A stretch of 64,000 nt of DNA from Burkholderia pseudomultivorans (GTDB taxonomy: Bacteria; Pseudomonadota; Gammaproteobacteria; Burkholderiales; Burkholderiaceae): assembly GCF_001718415.1 (NCBI RefSeq), contig NZ_CP013378.1:1364001-1428000 (forward strand), read 5' to 3'. Positions 36,166-45,171 of the stretch are shown one piece after another; position 1 is the first letter of the stretch; each line of letters starts with the position of its first letter. The translations under genes were made by a program, and so were the position numbers. The notes beneath the pieces were generated by a model. The model saw only the letters and a list, made by a program, of their open reading frames with translations. It was not told the DNA's origin and did not search any database.

Positions 36166-38271
36166 TCACGCCAGCAGCCGAAGCTTCGGTTCGCGTTCCC
36201 ATTGACGCGTCGCGGCGGCTTCGAGGAATGCTCGCGTGTCGCTTGCCATGACTACGCCGGCGTCCTTGGCTATGCTGCCGGCGGTGAGAAGCGCCTGACC
36301 GCCCTCGTCGCTGGCGATCGCCTTGAGGTGGCCGTATGCGTCGCGCACCCAGTCGACGGCTGCCGCCTCTTTCGCGAGTTGCTTCCCCGCATCGGCGGAC
36401 AGCAGCACCGCGACCGCGTCGAACACCACCGACGGCGTGCCGGCGAGTTGTCCGTCCGCGGCGATTCGACGACCGTCGCTGAGCTTGGCGCCGCCCACCT
36501 TGGGAGCGACGATCTTGATCGCCGCGCCGGCCGTTTCGACCGCCTTGCGCAGTGCACGCAGCGTCGCGGCGTCGCTTCCGTCGTCGACCAGCACACCGAC
36601 GCAGCGGCCCTGCAGCGTGGGCTTCGACTTGCCGATCAGTTGCAGCGCAGGCGACGGCGGCATATCGATCGGCTGCACGGCAGCGGGCGGCGCGGGCGGC
36701 AAGGCGTCCAGTCCCAGTCCGGCGGCGACCCGTTTCGCCAGGCTCTCGTCGATATGTCGAAGATGGCCGACCACGGCCGTGCGCACGTGTTCGGTCTCGA
36801 CCTTCGACAGTTCGAACACCAGTGCCGAAGCGAGATGCGCCTGCTCCGGCGCCGTCTGGCTGCGATAGAACAACCGGGCCTGGCTGTAGTGGTCGGCGAA
36901 GCTTTCCGCGCGCACGCGGCCCTTGGCGCCATCGTCCGCCGGCTGCGGGAAACTGCGAAAGCCTTCGGGCGTTTCGCGCGGACTGTCGGGCATCAGCGAA
37001 CTCGGCTCGTAGTTCACACGGCCCTTGGGCACGTGGACCTGCATGTGGCCGTCCCGCTGCAGGTTGGCGAACGGGCACTTGGGCGCGTTGATCGGGATCT
37101 GATGGAAGTTCGGCGAGCCGAGCCGCGACAGCTGCGTGTCGAGGTAGGAAAAGAGTCGCCCCTGCAGCAGCGGGTCGTTGCTGAAGTCGATGCCGGGCAC
37201 GATATTGGCCGGGCAGAACGCGACCTGTTCGGTCTCGGCGAAGAAGTTGTCCGGCCAGCGGTCCAGCACCATGCGCCCGATGACGGTCAGCGGCACGAGT
37301 TCTTCCGGAATCAGCTTGGTCGGATCGAGATGGTCGAACGGGAATTTGGCGGCGTCTTCTTCGGTGAACAACTGCACCGCGAGCTCCCATTCCGGATAAT
37401 CGCCCCGCTGGATCGCCTCGAACAAGTCGCGCCGATGGAAATCCGGATCGGCGCCGGCGATCTTCACGGCCTCGTCCCACACGGTGGACTGCAGTCCGAG
37501 CTTCGGACGCCAATGGAACTTCACGAACGTCGATTCGCCCTTGGCGTTGATCAGCCGGAAGCTGTGGATGCCGAATCCCTCGATCATGCGAAGCGAGCGC
37601 GGGATCGCGCGATCCGACATCGCCCACATGATCATGTGCATCGACTCGGGCGTCAGCGAGATGAAATCCCAGAACGTATCGTGCGCGCTGGCCGCCTGCG
37701 GGAAGCCTCGGTCCGGTTCCATCTTGACTGCATGGACGAGGTCGGGGAACTTCATCGCGTCCTGGATGAAGAACACGGGAATGTTGTTCCCGACGAGATC
37801 GAAGTTGCCTTCCGTCGTATAGAACTTGACCGCGAAACCGCGCACGTCGCGCGGCGTATCAATCGAACCGGCACCGCCCGCGACGGTGGAGAAGCGCGTG
37901 AACACCGGCGTCTTGCGGTCGGTTTCGGTAAATAGTTTGGCGGTGGTGTAGCGGCTCAGCGAGCGGGTCAGCTCGAAGTAGCCGTGGGCCGCCGATCCGC
38001 GCGCATGCACGATGCGCTCCGGAATCCGCTCATGATCGAAGTGCGTGATCTTCTCGCGGAGGATGAAGTCCTCCAGCAAGGTCGGACCGCGCGGCGTGGC
38101 GCGAAGGGAGTTCTGATTGTCCGAGACCGGAACGCCCTGATTGGACGTCAGAGGGGGATGCTTGCCGCCGGCCGTCTGATGCAATTCGTCTCCCGTGCCG
38201 AAATGGCTGTCGCCGTTTTCGTTGTTCTTATTGGAACGTGTATCGGATCGACTCTTGGCTATCTTTGCCAT
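36166..38271 (-). CDS. katE: Catalase HPII (large-subunit, clade 2)
   Basis: 701 residues, start preceded by AAGGAGAGC. Catalase core about 55-540 with distal H89 (ERIVHARG), N162 (GNFDLVGNN) and proximal haem tyrosine Y376 ([15 protein letters not shown]). The C-terminal flavodoxin/GATase-like domain (about 560-701, [19 protein letters not shown]) marks the large KatE type. It degrades hydrogen peroxide in the cytoplasm, typically in stationary phase. It heads a probable operon with hemerythrin and metallopeptidase. The catalase-rich island contains both haem and manganese types. Confidence 0.97.
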   Translation of the reverse strand: MAKIAKSRSDTRSNKNNENGDSHFGTGDELHQTAGGKHPPLTSNQGVPVSDNQNSLRATPRGPTLLEDFILREKITHFDHERIPERIVHARGSAAHGYFELTRSLSRYTTAKLFTETDRKTPVFTRFSTVAGGAGSIDTPRDVRGFAVKFYTTEGNFDLVGNNIPVFFIQDAMKFPDLVHAVKMEPDRGFPQAASAHDTFWDFISLTPESMHMIMWAMSDRAIPRSLRMIEGFGIHSFRLINAKGESTFVKFHWRPKLGLQSTVWDEAVKIAGADPDFHRRDLFEAIQRGDYPEWELAVQLFTEEDAAKFPFDHLDPTKLIPEELVPLTVIGRMVLDRWPDNFFAETEQVAFCPANIVPGIDFSNDPLLQGRLFSYLDTQLSRLGSPNFHQIPINAPKCPFANLQRDGHMQVHVPKGRVNYEPSSLMPDSPRETPEGFRSFPQPADDGAKGRVRAESFADHYSQARLFYRSQTAPEQAHLASALVFELSKVETEHVRTAVVGHLRHIDESLAKRVAAGLGLDALPPAPPAAVQPIDMPPSPALQLIGKSKPTLQGRCVGVLVDDGSDAATLRALRKAVETAGAAIKIVAPKVGGAKLSDGRRIAADGQLAGTPSVVFDAVAVLLSADAGKQLAKEAAAVDWVRDAYGHLKAIASDEGGQALLTAGSIAKDAGVVMASDTRAFLEAAATRQWEREPKLRLLA

Positions 38272-38929
38272 GCGCAGCTCTCCTTGAATCGGGTTGTGGG
38301 ATAACCCCTATTTGGATGAAAGCTGATTGAATATACATGGCCTGGCTTGCGGGAAACACCTACAAATGCACTAGGTAACTATGCAGCCCGGACCGAAATG
38401 TGATGGGTCGAAGTCTTGTATCGTCGGTACGCGGAGCCAAGGCCGGCGCGCTCGTACCAGAGTCGCGTATCAATGCGATTTCGTTGATATTCAAATCGGA
38501 TGCGCACGACGGAGGTGTGTCGAATGCGTTGCCGCGATTGCGCGCGGCGAATGCGAGAGGATTGATGTCCGATTGTGGTGAGAATGGAGTCTCGCTGCCG
38601 AAATTAAATAATGCCGGGAATTATTGTTCAGATATTGGCGTCCGGTCGATGTGATATAAATGACGCGGCCTTCCGGTCGCGCGTGCATTTGAGGAGGACA
38701 ACGAAAGTACGTGCAGGGACCGGTGGCATGGCGATGTTTCGTGTGATGGTGGTCGTTCGGCGTAGGCGGCCGAATGCCCGACAGGTACGGTAGTCCGGGC
38801 TTAGGCTGCCCTGTCGTCGGTCGCGGCATGGAATCGCGTGCTGCGGCAGCGACGCATCGTCATGCTGCGAAGAGGCCGAAGCAGGCGCGTGCAGTACGAC
38901 GTGCAAATCATCCTGACATGGAGAGGAAA
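38272..38929. other. Intergenic region upstream of katE
   Basis: About 660 bp between divergent katE and the entericidin-like gene. Parts are AT-rich (38570-38665). It presumably holds both promoters. No OxyR-type site, RNA gene or small gene could be supported. Confidence 0.5.
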
Positions 38930-39061
38930 ATGGCAAGAATCGCAATGTTGGCATTGGCTCTGACCGTTGTGTTGACGGGCTGCAATACGATCGCTGGTGC
39001 GGGCCAGGATGTCTCGGCTGGCGGTAAGGCGATTACGAACACGGCGGAACAGGCAAAGTAA
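38930..39061 (+). CDS. Entericidin A/B-family small lipoprotein
   Basis: 43 residues with a ribosome binding site GGAGAGGAAA. The signal sequence carries the lipobox LTGC with C18, and the mature peptide NTIAGAGQDVSAGGKAITNT is the entericidin signature. In Escherichia coli EcnA/EcnB are an antidote/toxin lipoprotein pair induced in stationary phase; only one member is present here. It is predicted to be membrane anchored. Confidence 0.88.
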   Translation: MARIAMLALALTVVLTGCNTIAGAGQDVSAGGKAITNTAEQAK

Positions 39062-39396
39062 CGGGCAGCTTCTCGTCGGCTGCAGAACTGCCGACGATGC
39101 AGCGAACGTCGTGTCTCGGGCAGCGGCTCCGCGGGCCGCTGCCCGAACTGCCCGGAAAGTTGCGGGCTGGATTGCACCGTTTCACCTCCTTCTACTCCGT
39201 CAAAGACCGCCGTAGTGCTCGCCGAAGGGGCGGCGGCGATCATGCAAATGCACTAATTGCGCTGGCGCATTTGAACATGACGCAGCGGGCGCGGAGGTCT
39301 TTACACTGCGATACGGGATAGCGATTGGCTTCCACGACGGAACGAGCCGATCGCGTCCATGTATGCGGTAATCCTAAATAAACCAGGAGGTCGATC
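39062..39396. other. Intergenic segment with terminator-like hairpin
   Basis: 335 bp. CGGGCAGCGG (39117-39126) pairs with CCGCTGCCCG (39136-39145), a 10-bp stem without a U-tract and a likely end for the entericidin transcript. The rest shows nothing specific. Confidence 0.5.
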
Positions 39397-39645
39397 ATGT
39401 TTGAAAAGACGGCAGGCACGGTGCAGAAGATGGCGGGAAAGGCACAGGAAGCGGTAGGGGACGTCACCGACAGCACCGGGATGCAGTTCGACGGGATGGC
39501 TCGCCAGGTGATCGGCGGCGTGCAGGAATCCTACGGCGAAGCGCTTGAGCAACTGCGCGACGTGACATCGCGCAACCCGATCGCGACGCTCGCGGCGGTT
39601 GCGGCAGTGGGCTTCCTGATCGGCACGCTGTGGTCGAAGCGTTGA
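39397..39645 (+). CDS. CsbD-like/YqjD-like membrane-anchored protein
   Basis: 82 residues with a perfect AGGAGG ribosome binding site. The N-terminal half (TVQKMAGKAQEAVGDVTDST) is CsbD-like. The C-terminal segment (NPIATLAAVAAVGFLIGTLW then SKR) matches the single anchor of DUF883 proteins such as YqjD/ElaB, which tether ribosomes to the inner membrane in stationary phase. It is followed by a holin-like and a YqjK-like gene, the same order as yqjD-yqjE-yqjK. Confidence 0.8.
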   Translation: MFEKTAGTVQKMAGKAQEAVGDVTDSTGMQFDGMARQVIGGVQESYGEALEQLRDVTSRNPIATLAAVAAVGFLIGTLWSKR

Positions 39646-39697
39646 TCGTCCGTAGAGAAGCGGCAGGCGCGCGCGGGAGTCGTCACGGGAGCATGTC

Positions 39698-40072
39698 ATG
39701 GGTTTGTTTTCGAGAATCAGGAGATGGCAGAACATCGCCCACTTCTCGGCGTCGCGTCTGGTCGATTACGCCACGCTCGCGGCGATCGAGCTGGAGGTCG
39801 CACGGAAGTCCTTCCTGCGCGACATGGTCCTTTATGCGGTCGTCGGACTGAGCGCGACGTTCGGCCTCGCATTCGCGTGCATGGCGGCGATCGTCACGGC
39901 AGCAAGGACGCCCTATCTCACCGAGACTGCATGGGCGGTCGCCGCTTTCTGGATACTCGCGTCCATCGGTTCCTTCATCGCCGTGCGCGTCAGCGCGCGA
40001 CGCGGCACCCTGTCGATATTGAGAGAGGAATTGCAGCGCGACGTCCAGACCATCAAGGAGAGCCTGAGATGA
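39698..40072 (+). CDS. Phage-holin-family (YqjE-like) membrane protein
   Basis: 124 residues. Two membrane helices (about 44-68 and 75-100: MVLYAVVGLSATFGLAFACM and AWAVAAFWILASIGSFIAVR) with charged ends correspond to the Phage_holin_3_6/YqjE family. These chromosomal proteins are not lysis holins. It overlaps the next gene by 4 bp (ATGA), so the two are co-translated. Confidence 0.85.
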   Translation: MGLFSRIRRWQNIAHFSASRLVDYATLAAIELEVARKSFLRDMVLYAVVGLSATFGLAFACMAAIVTAARTPYLTETAWAVAAFWILASIGSFIAVRVSARRGTLSILREELQRDVQTIKESLR

Positions 40073-40380
40073 AGGCACGAGCGCCGGCCGATGCGCCGGA
40101 AACGCAGCGACGTGCGTTGCTCGCGCGGATGGCGGCGACGCGGGCTGAACTGTCTGCGTCGAACCACGTCATCGGAATGACCGGGAGAATTTCCCGCGGC
40201 AGCACTGCGGTACATGCGCCGATGCGGCTGCCGAGCCTCGGCGGGTCGACCGGCGCGGCGGTTGCGGTGGTGCTCGCGGGCGTCGCTGTTCTGGGCCCGC
40301 GGCGGCTACTGACGACGGTCGTTCGCGCCGGCCTCGTTTCGTTGATCGGGCGGATGGCGCGCGACCTCGTCGCGAAGTGA
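40069..40380 (+). CDS. YqjK-like small membrane protein
   Basis: 103 residues. A basic N-terminal helix (PETQRRALLARMAATRAELS) is followed by one or two hydrophobic segments (GGSTGAAVAVVLAGVAVLGP and LTTVVRAGLVSLIGRMA). The 4-bp overlap with the holin-like gene and the position match YqjK in the yqjDEK set, although sequence similarity is too weak to be sure. Function unknown. Confidence 0.7.
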   Translation: MKARAPADAPETQRRALLARMAATRAELSASNHVIGMTGRISRGSTAVHAPMRLPSLGGSTGAAVAVVLAGVAVLGPRRLLTTVVRAGLVSLIGRMARDLVAK

Positions 40381-40465
40381 ATGGCGCAAGGACGGGGCGG
40401 CTTCGTTCGAGGGCGGGGCGTTCGGCCACGATGCCTGCGACGACGAGCGAGCGGCTTGCGCCGCT

Positions 40466-41743
40466 TCACTGCCTCATGAAAGCAAGCAGCAACGCGCCGA
40501 GTCTGTCCGGTTGCTCCTGCTGGATCCAGTGACCTGCGCCGTCGATCAGCTCGATGCCGCGCATTCTCGTCGTCGCCTTCGTTCTCATCAGTTCAAGTGC
40601 GCCCGGCGCCGCATAGGTGCCCCAATCGCTCTTTCCGCCGATGAAGAGCGACGGGACGTCGATCGTCCTGCCCGAAAACAGGCGCAGCTCGGCGTTCAGG
40701 TCGGGATCGGAAAGGACGCGATAAGCCTGAAGGGCGCCTTGAAATCCGGTGCGGCCGTACTCTGCCGTGTACACGGCGAGCTCCGCGTCGGTAAGCCACT
40801 TGCAGGCGAGGACCTCGGCGGCGGAAGGCTCGAACGGAGCGACGGTTTCGGGCATCGTCTTGCCGAGCTCCATGACGTAGTACGTCGGCATTTGCGCAAG
40901 CTCGGCGGCAGTGAGCGCCTTCAGCGGATGCGGCGTGTTTCCGGGCCAGTCGGCGCTCTTGACGTGGAAAAATGCGCGAAGAAACGCATGCAGACCTTGC
41001 GGAGGGCGCCACATGTCATGGTTGGCCTTCCGTGTGCCTAAGTACTGCTGGTAATAGGCTCTCGGTGGATCGAGCGCGGCAAGCGCCGCCGCCAGCTTTC
41101 GACCTTCACTGCTCGGTCGAGCCGGCGATGGCTCGCTTTGCGCCGTGTCGAACGGCAGCGCCGGCGGACCGGGGAACGGCGCACTCATCAGTAAGACAGA
41201 TGGAAACACGTCGGGTCGCGCCAGCGCGCAATACGCCGCCACCGGCGAGCCGAGGTCGTGTCCCGCCAGCATTGCCGTACGCCGATACCCCAACGCCGAA
41301 ACCAGCGCGAGGGCGTCGCGCGTCATGTTCAAGAGGCTGAAAGGCGCGAGCGGCGCGTCGTAGTCGTTCGACCCACCGATAGTGCGTCCGAAACCCCGCT
41401 GGTCGGGCGCCACCACGTGGTATCCCGCGTCGGCCAGGATCGGGATGACATGCCGCCAGCCATAAGCCAGATCCGGGAAGCCGTGCAGAAGCAACACGAG
41501 CGGCCGGCCGGGGCTTTCATGACCGGCCTCGAGAATATGGACATCGAGGCCGTTCACCCCGTGGATCATGCGCGAACGGATCCCCGCGGGAAGCGTTCCT
41601 TCGGCATAGGTTGGCGCGGCCAAATCACTTCCTCCCGTAGGGGTTGCGCGGGCAGGCCGAAGCACGGCGGCGACCAGACCGGCCGCGCCCATCGCCAGGA
41701 CGGTTCGTCGCGACGACGAGGGCTGGCTTTTGTCCGCGGGCAT
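40466..41743 (-). CDS. Tat-exported alpha/beta hydrolase (epoxide-hydrolase-like)
   Basis: 425 residues from the ATG at 41743 (CCGGAG upstream). It has a twin-arginine signal (SSSRRTVLAMGAAGLVAAVL). The fold shows the HGFP oxyanion motif (LLLHGFPDLAYGWRHV), the nucleophile D in AMLAGHDLGSPVAAY (GHDxG, epoxide hydrolase/dehalogenase type), a long cap domain and the catalytic His in LIDGAGHWIQQEQPD. An Asp nucleophile favours epoxide hydrolase or haloalkane dehalogenase activity, in the periplasm. It is divergent from the TetR gene at 41825 and controlled through the tandem operator between them. Confidence 0.88.
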   Translation of the reverse strand: MPADKSQPSSSRRTVLAMGAAGLVAAVLRPARATPTGGSDLAAPTYAEGTLPAGIRSRMIHGVNGLDVHILEAGHESPGRPLVLLLHGFPDLAYGWRHVIPILADAGYHVVAPDQRGFGRTIGGSNDYDAPLAPFSLLNMTRDALALVSALGYRRTAMLAGHDLGSPVAAYCALARPDVFPSVLLMSAPFPGPPALPFDTAQSEPSPARPSSEGRKLAAALAALDPPRAYYQQYLGTRKANHDMWRPPQGLHAFLRAFFHVKSADWPGNTPHPLKALTAAELAQMPTYYVMELGKTMPETVAPFEPSAAEVLACKWLTDAELAVYTAEYGRTGFQGALQAYRVLSDPDLNAELRLFSGRTIDVPSLFIGGKSDWGTYAAPGALELMRTKATTRMRGIELIDGAGHWIQQEQPDRLGALLLAFMRQ

Positions 41744-41759
41744 CGACGAACTCCGGAAT

Positions 41760-41790
41760 ATGGTGATCACCATAGTATGGCGGTCACCAT
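41760..41790. promoter_or_regulatory. Tandem TetR operator
   Basis: ATGGTGATCACCAT (41760-41773, perfect palindrome) and ATGGCGGTCACCAT (41777-41790) are two copies 17 bp apart, centred in the gap between the hydrolase and the divergent TetR gene. This is the expected repressor binding site. Confidence 0.75.
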
Positions 41791-41824
41791 AGTCGGGTCA
41801 AGCCAAACGTGATACTTTTTCGCC

Positions 41825-42406
41825 ATGACACGCAAGACTGACGCGCGCGATCGCGCGATTGCCACGGCCGAACGGCTGTTTCGCATCCAGGGCTACACCG
41901 CGACCGGATTGACCCAGATCCTCGAAGAAAGCGGTGCGCCCAAAGGATCGTTCTACTTTCACTTTCCACGCGGCAAGGCACAGCTCGCGGAGGAAGCGAT
42001 CGATCGTTACGTTACGCAGCGAATCGCTATCCTGAGGAATATCTCGGCCGATACGACGGGTAGTGCACTGGATTTCGTCCGGCAGATCTTCAGCACCTTC
42101 GCGGCCGAAATGGTCGCCACCGATTTCCAGTACGGATGCCTCATGCAGAACCTCGCGAACGAATTGCCCGCGCTCGACGCCGAGTTGACCCAGCGGGTGG
42201 CGCGCGGATTTGCCGATTCGACCGGGATCATTGCGGCGCATTTCAGGGAGTGCGGTTTCGCTGCGGCGCGCGCCTCCTCCACTGCGGCCGCGCTGGTCGC
42301 CGCGCTGGAAGGCGCTCGAACGATCGCTCGTCTGGAACGTTCGGCGGCCGTATTCGAGGCGCTGGCAGAGGTCAGCGTGCAGCGCTGCGCCGCTTCCGCA
42401 GGATGA
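41825..42406 (+). CDS. TetR-family regulator (LmrA/YxaF-like)
   Basis: 193 residues. The HTH (IATAERLFRIQGYTATGLTQ, LEESGAPKGSFYFHFPRGKA) and C-terminal domain (YGCLMQNLANELPALDAELT) resemble the LmrA/YxaF group. It is divergent from the epoxide-hydrolase-like gene and upstream of a DUF2867 gene. It probably represses the hydrolase and itself via the tandem palindromes. The ligand is unknown. Confidence 0.9.
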   Translation: MTRKTDARDRAIATAERLFRIQGYTATGLTQILEESGAPKGSFYFHFPRGKAQLAEEAIDRYVTQRIAILRNISADTTGSALDFVRQIFSTFAAEMVATDFQYGCLMQNLANELPALDAELTQRVARGFADSTGIIAAHFRECGFAAARASSTAAALVAALEGARTIARLERSAAVFEALAEVSVQRCAASAG

Positions 42407-42452
42407 GCAGGCCCACCGTTCTCGCGACGCTGCGCAGGGCTAACCGGACACC

Positions 42453-42995
42453 GTGAAGGCGTGGAAAACTGGCATGCAGGCGAATTCGAAGAAAGCCGAA
42501 CGGGTCGGCCTCCCGGCGAACTCCAGGTTGAGCCGGTCATACGACAGGGCCGATTTTGCCGACGCATTTTCGGTGGCCTTGCCGGCGACCGCCTGCAACG
42601 ACGCGGCGTCTCTCGCCCGACACGTCTTTACCGGCCAGCCCGGATGGATCGCGCTGCTGCAGCGAGTCCGGGATCTGGCCGTGTGGCCGCTCGGCCTGAA
42701 GGGAACGGTCGAACTGAAGGCCGCGAAGGGCGACCGAATCAGTATTTTTCGTGTGTTCGAACGACATCACGACGAGATCATTCTCGGCGAGGACGACCGG
42801 CATCTCGATTTCCGCGTCTCGGTTCTCGTGCAGCCTGCATCCGATGGCCTGCCTCGGCGACTGACCGTCACGACCGTCGTTTTCTACAATCGTCCGTTGG
42901 GTCGCGCCTATCTTGGCGTGATCGCGCCTTTCCATCGCCTCGTCGTGCGCGCCTCGCTCGACCGCGCGCAGGAACTCGGATGGCCGGAGCAGTAG
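42453..42995 (+). CDS. DUF2867 domain-containing protein
   Basis: 180 residues, soluble. SYDRADFADAFSVALPATAC and then WIALLQRVRDLAVWPLGLKG and VFERHHDEIILGEDDRHLDF match the DUF2867 pattern, a START-like fold of unknown role. It starts 46 bp after the TetR gene and may be co-transcribed with it. An alternative start at 42474 (ATG, seven residues in) is possible. Confidence 0.8.
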   Translation: MKAWKTGMQANSKKAERVGLPANSRLSRSYDRADFADAFSVALPATACNDAASLARHVFTGQPGWIALLQRVRDLAVWPLGLKGTVELKAAKGDRISIFRVFERHHDEIILGEDDRHLDFRVSVLVQPASDGLPRRLTVTTVVFYNRPLGRAYLGVIAPFHRLVVRASLDRAQELGWPEQ

Positions 42996-43057
42996 CGCCC
43001 CGTCACGGTGCAGCGGCATGCGCGATTCGCTCGACGAGGGGCGCGCCGGCAGTGCAT

Positions 43058-43672
43058 TCAACGCAAGGGCGACCACATCTCCGGCAAGCCGATCGTCGAC
43101 GTCGCCCTGTCGATCTGTTCCGGACCGCCTTTCGGCGGCCAGAGGCCTTCCGCGTAGTGCCGCTTTCTCAAGGCCATGCGTTGTTCCAGACTGGCAAATC
43201 CCCAGATGTGCGTGATGCGCGGCGGCCCGTCGAGCGCGTACATGTTGCCAACGAGATGCGAGGTGTAGGCCTCGGCCGGTCCCACCGCGCGTTCCCAAGC
43301 GGCAAGGGTCGGCGCAAGTCCGCCCGCCTTCAGCCAATAGCGGCGGATTTCGTAGAAGTCGCCGAATGCGCCGGGTTCGATGTCGGGCAGAAAAGGAAAA
43401 AGCGCGTGGCCTTCCATGCTCAATCGAACGGACGCGCTTTCGATTCCGAACGGTTGCTCGGCGCGCAATGCCCGATTGCGTTCGTGCTGCAGCTCGTCCA
43501 TCGTCTCGAAGCCGCGCAGCACGACAACCCGCGATAGCTCGCCAATTTCCGTGCGCCAGGCGCCGAGCAGCCGCCCGCCCGCGTCGGCATCCGATACCCA
43601 GCGATGCGCACCGCCGGACACCTTGTCCTGCTCCAGAAGCGGGCACGACAACGTCGTGAATTCGTACAGCAT
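43058..43672 (-). CDS. NIPSNAP family protein
   Basis: 204 residues from the ATG at 43672, with a strong AAAGGAGGAC ribosome binding site. MLYEFTTLSCPLLEQDKVSG and the C-terminal GPPRITHIWGFASLEQRMAL are the duplicated ferredoxin-like NIPSNAP halves. Bacterial members have no settled function. It is divergent from a LysR gene 97 bp away, which probably regulates it. Confidence 0.88.
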   Translation of the reverse strand: MLYEFTTLSCPLLEQDKVSGGAHRWVSDADAGGRLLGAWRTEIGELSRVVVLRGFETMDELQHERNRALRAEQPFGIESASVRLSMEGHALFPFLPDIEPGAFGDFYEIRRYWLKAGGLAPTLAAWERAVGPAEAYTSHLVGNMYALDGPPRITHIWGFASLEQRMALRKRHYAEGLWPPKGGPEQIDRATSTIGLPEMWSPLR

Positions 43673-43768
43673 GTCTGTCCTCCTTTCGCTCGCCTGTCGC
43701 AAGGTATTGCCAAATCGGCGGCGGATAAACGCGCCGCGCCTTGAAACAGAATCCAGTACCATTGCGCA

Positions 43769-44725
43769 ATGGATCTCCTCAAGGCGATGACCGTATTCGT
43801 CCGCATCGTGGAAACGGGTAGCCTGACGGCGGCGGCGCAGGCGTGCAATCTGTCGCCGACCATGGTCGGCAACCATCTTCAGGCGTTGGAGAGTCGGCTC
43901 GGTACGGTCCTCATTCACCGCACGACCCGCAGACAGAAAGTCAGCGCATTCGGTCAGGCCTACTACGAGCGATGTGTCGAAGTCCTCGGTCTGGTCGACG
44001 ACGCCGAGCGGCTGGCGCTCGATCATCTGAAGCAGCCGCGCGGACGTCTGCGCGTGACCGCGCCCGTCGTGTTTACGAACGAGTGCCTGATTCCCGCGCT
44101 CGCGGATTATTACCGGCGCTACCCCGAGGTCAAGCTCGATATCGTCGCCACCGACTCGCTCGCCGATCTGTTCGACGAAGGGTTCGAGGCAGCCATTCGC
44201 ATCGGTGTCCTGTCCAGCCCCGATGTGGTGGCGCGTCCGCTGGCGCCATATCGACTGGTGCTGTGTGCGTCACCCGCTTACGTCGACGAACATGGCGCAC
44301 CGACTACGCCGCACGCGCTTGGCCAACATCAATGCCTCACGTATGCCTATCCGCCGCGATCGGAATGGCACACCGCGCAATCTCGATGGGTGCTGGAAGG
44401 ACCGGACGGGCCGCTGCACATTTCCGTCGAGGGCAGGCTGAAAATCGACAGCGCGGAAGCATTGCGCCGGGCGGCATTGAGAGGACTGGGCATCGCGATG
44501 CTCCCTTCCATGCTGATCCGCGAGGACATTCGCGCGGGGCGTCTCGTCGAGATCATGCCGGACTTTGCCGCTCCGGAACGGTCGATGAGCCTGCTGTATT
44601 TGCAGGAGCGGCAGAAGTCGCCGAAGCTGCGTAGTTTTACTGAATTTGTGGTCGACCGGTTCGGCGCGGGAACGTCCAGCCCGGTCGTGTTCCCGGATGA
44701 TCGACCCAACCCCGCGGTGGGTTAA
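43769..44725 (+). CDS. LysR-family transcriptional regulator
   Basis: 318 residues. HTH MDLLKAMTVFVRIVETGSLT, with NLSPTMVGNHLQALESRLGT, is followed by the LysR substrate domain (GRLRVTAPVVFTNECLIPAL onwards). It is divergent from the NIPSNAP gene, whose expression it likely controls. It ends 160 bp before the first conserved element of the amine-oxidase cluster and does not look part of that cluster. Confidence 0.9.
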   Translation: MDLLKAMTVFVRIVETGSLTAAAQACNLSPTMVGNHLQALESRLGTVLIHRTTRRQKVSAFGQAYYERCVEVLGLVDDAERLALDHLKQPRGRLRVTAPVVFTNECLIPALADYYRRYPEVKLDIVATDSLADLFDEGFEAAIRIGVLSSPDVVARPLAPYRLVLCASPAYVDEHGAPTTPHALGQHQCLTYAYPPRSEWHTAQSRWVLEGPDGPLHISVEGRLKIDSAEALRRAALRGLGIAMLPSMLIREDIRAGRLVEIMPDFAAPERSMSLLYLQERQKSPKLRSFTEFVVDRFGAGTSSPVVFPDDRPNPAVG

Positions 44726-44885
44726 GCGCAAACAAATCGGTCGATTCGCGCGTGCCTTTCGGCGTCGGCGCTATCAAGCACGTGCGCGGCACAGGATGGT
44801 CGGCGCGTCAGCTGCGCCGCCTGCGTGACGCCGGCCAGCGATCCTTTTCTTTCCACAAGCTTTCGAGCTGCAAGATGCTGCATGA

Positions 44886-44957
44886 CAGGGGAATACCCTG
44901 TCTTTTTATTTTGCTCGCGTGTTATGTATTATGACCTATCTTTTGCAGCATGTACTA
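44886..44957 (+). promoter_or_regulatory. Conserved cluster element, copy A
   Basis: CAGGGGAATACCCTG (44886-44900, inverted repeat of CAGGG), CTTTTT at 44902, GACCTA at 44933 and TGTACTA at 44951. Copies B and C have the same blocks with identical 13-bp (GGGAATACC to CTTTTT) and 18-bp (GACCTA to TGTxCTA) offsets. It lies 215 bp before the first flavin oxidase gene. Confidence 0.8.
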
Positions 44958-45171
44958 ATTACGGAGGCCGGAAAACCCTCGCCGGTACAAGGCAATACGG
45001 CCGCGTACAGGCAGGAATGCGAAGCGGATTCGCCAAGCTTATCGCGGCGCGCCGGCGAGAGAGGTGCAGCGATTCGAGGTCGCGTCCAGTCGTCAAACTC
45101 CGCGCGAGCGATGGCAACGAGCCTTCGGGGCCGCCGCCGCTCGCGTCATTTGCAGACGGTTACCACACATC

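Noticed and set aside
39698..40072. Holin gene as sign of a prophage
   Set aside because: The YqjE-type holin family is chromosomal; no other phage genes are present and the neighbours match yqjD/yqjK.
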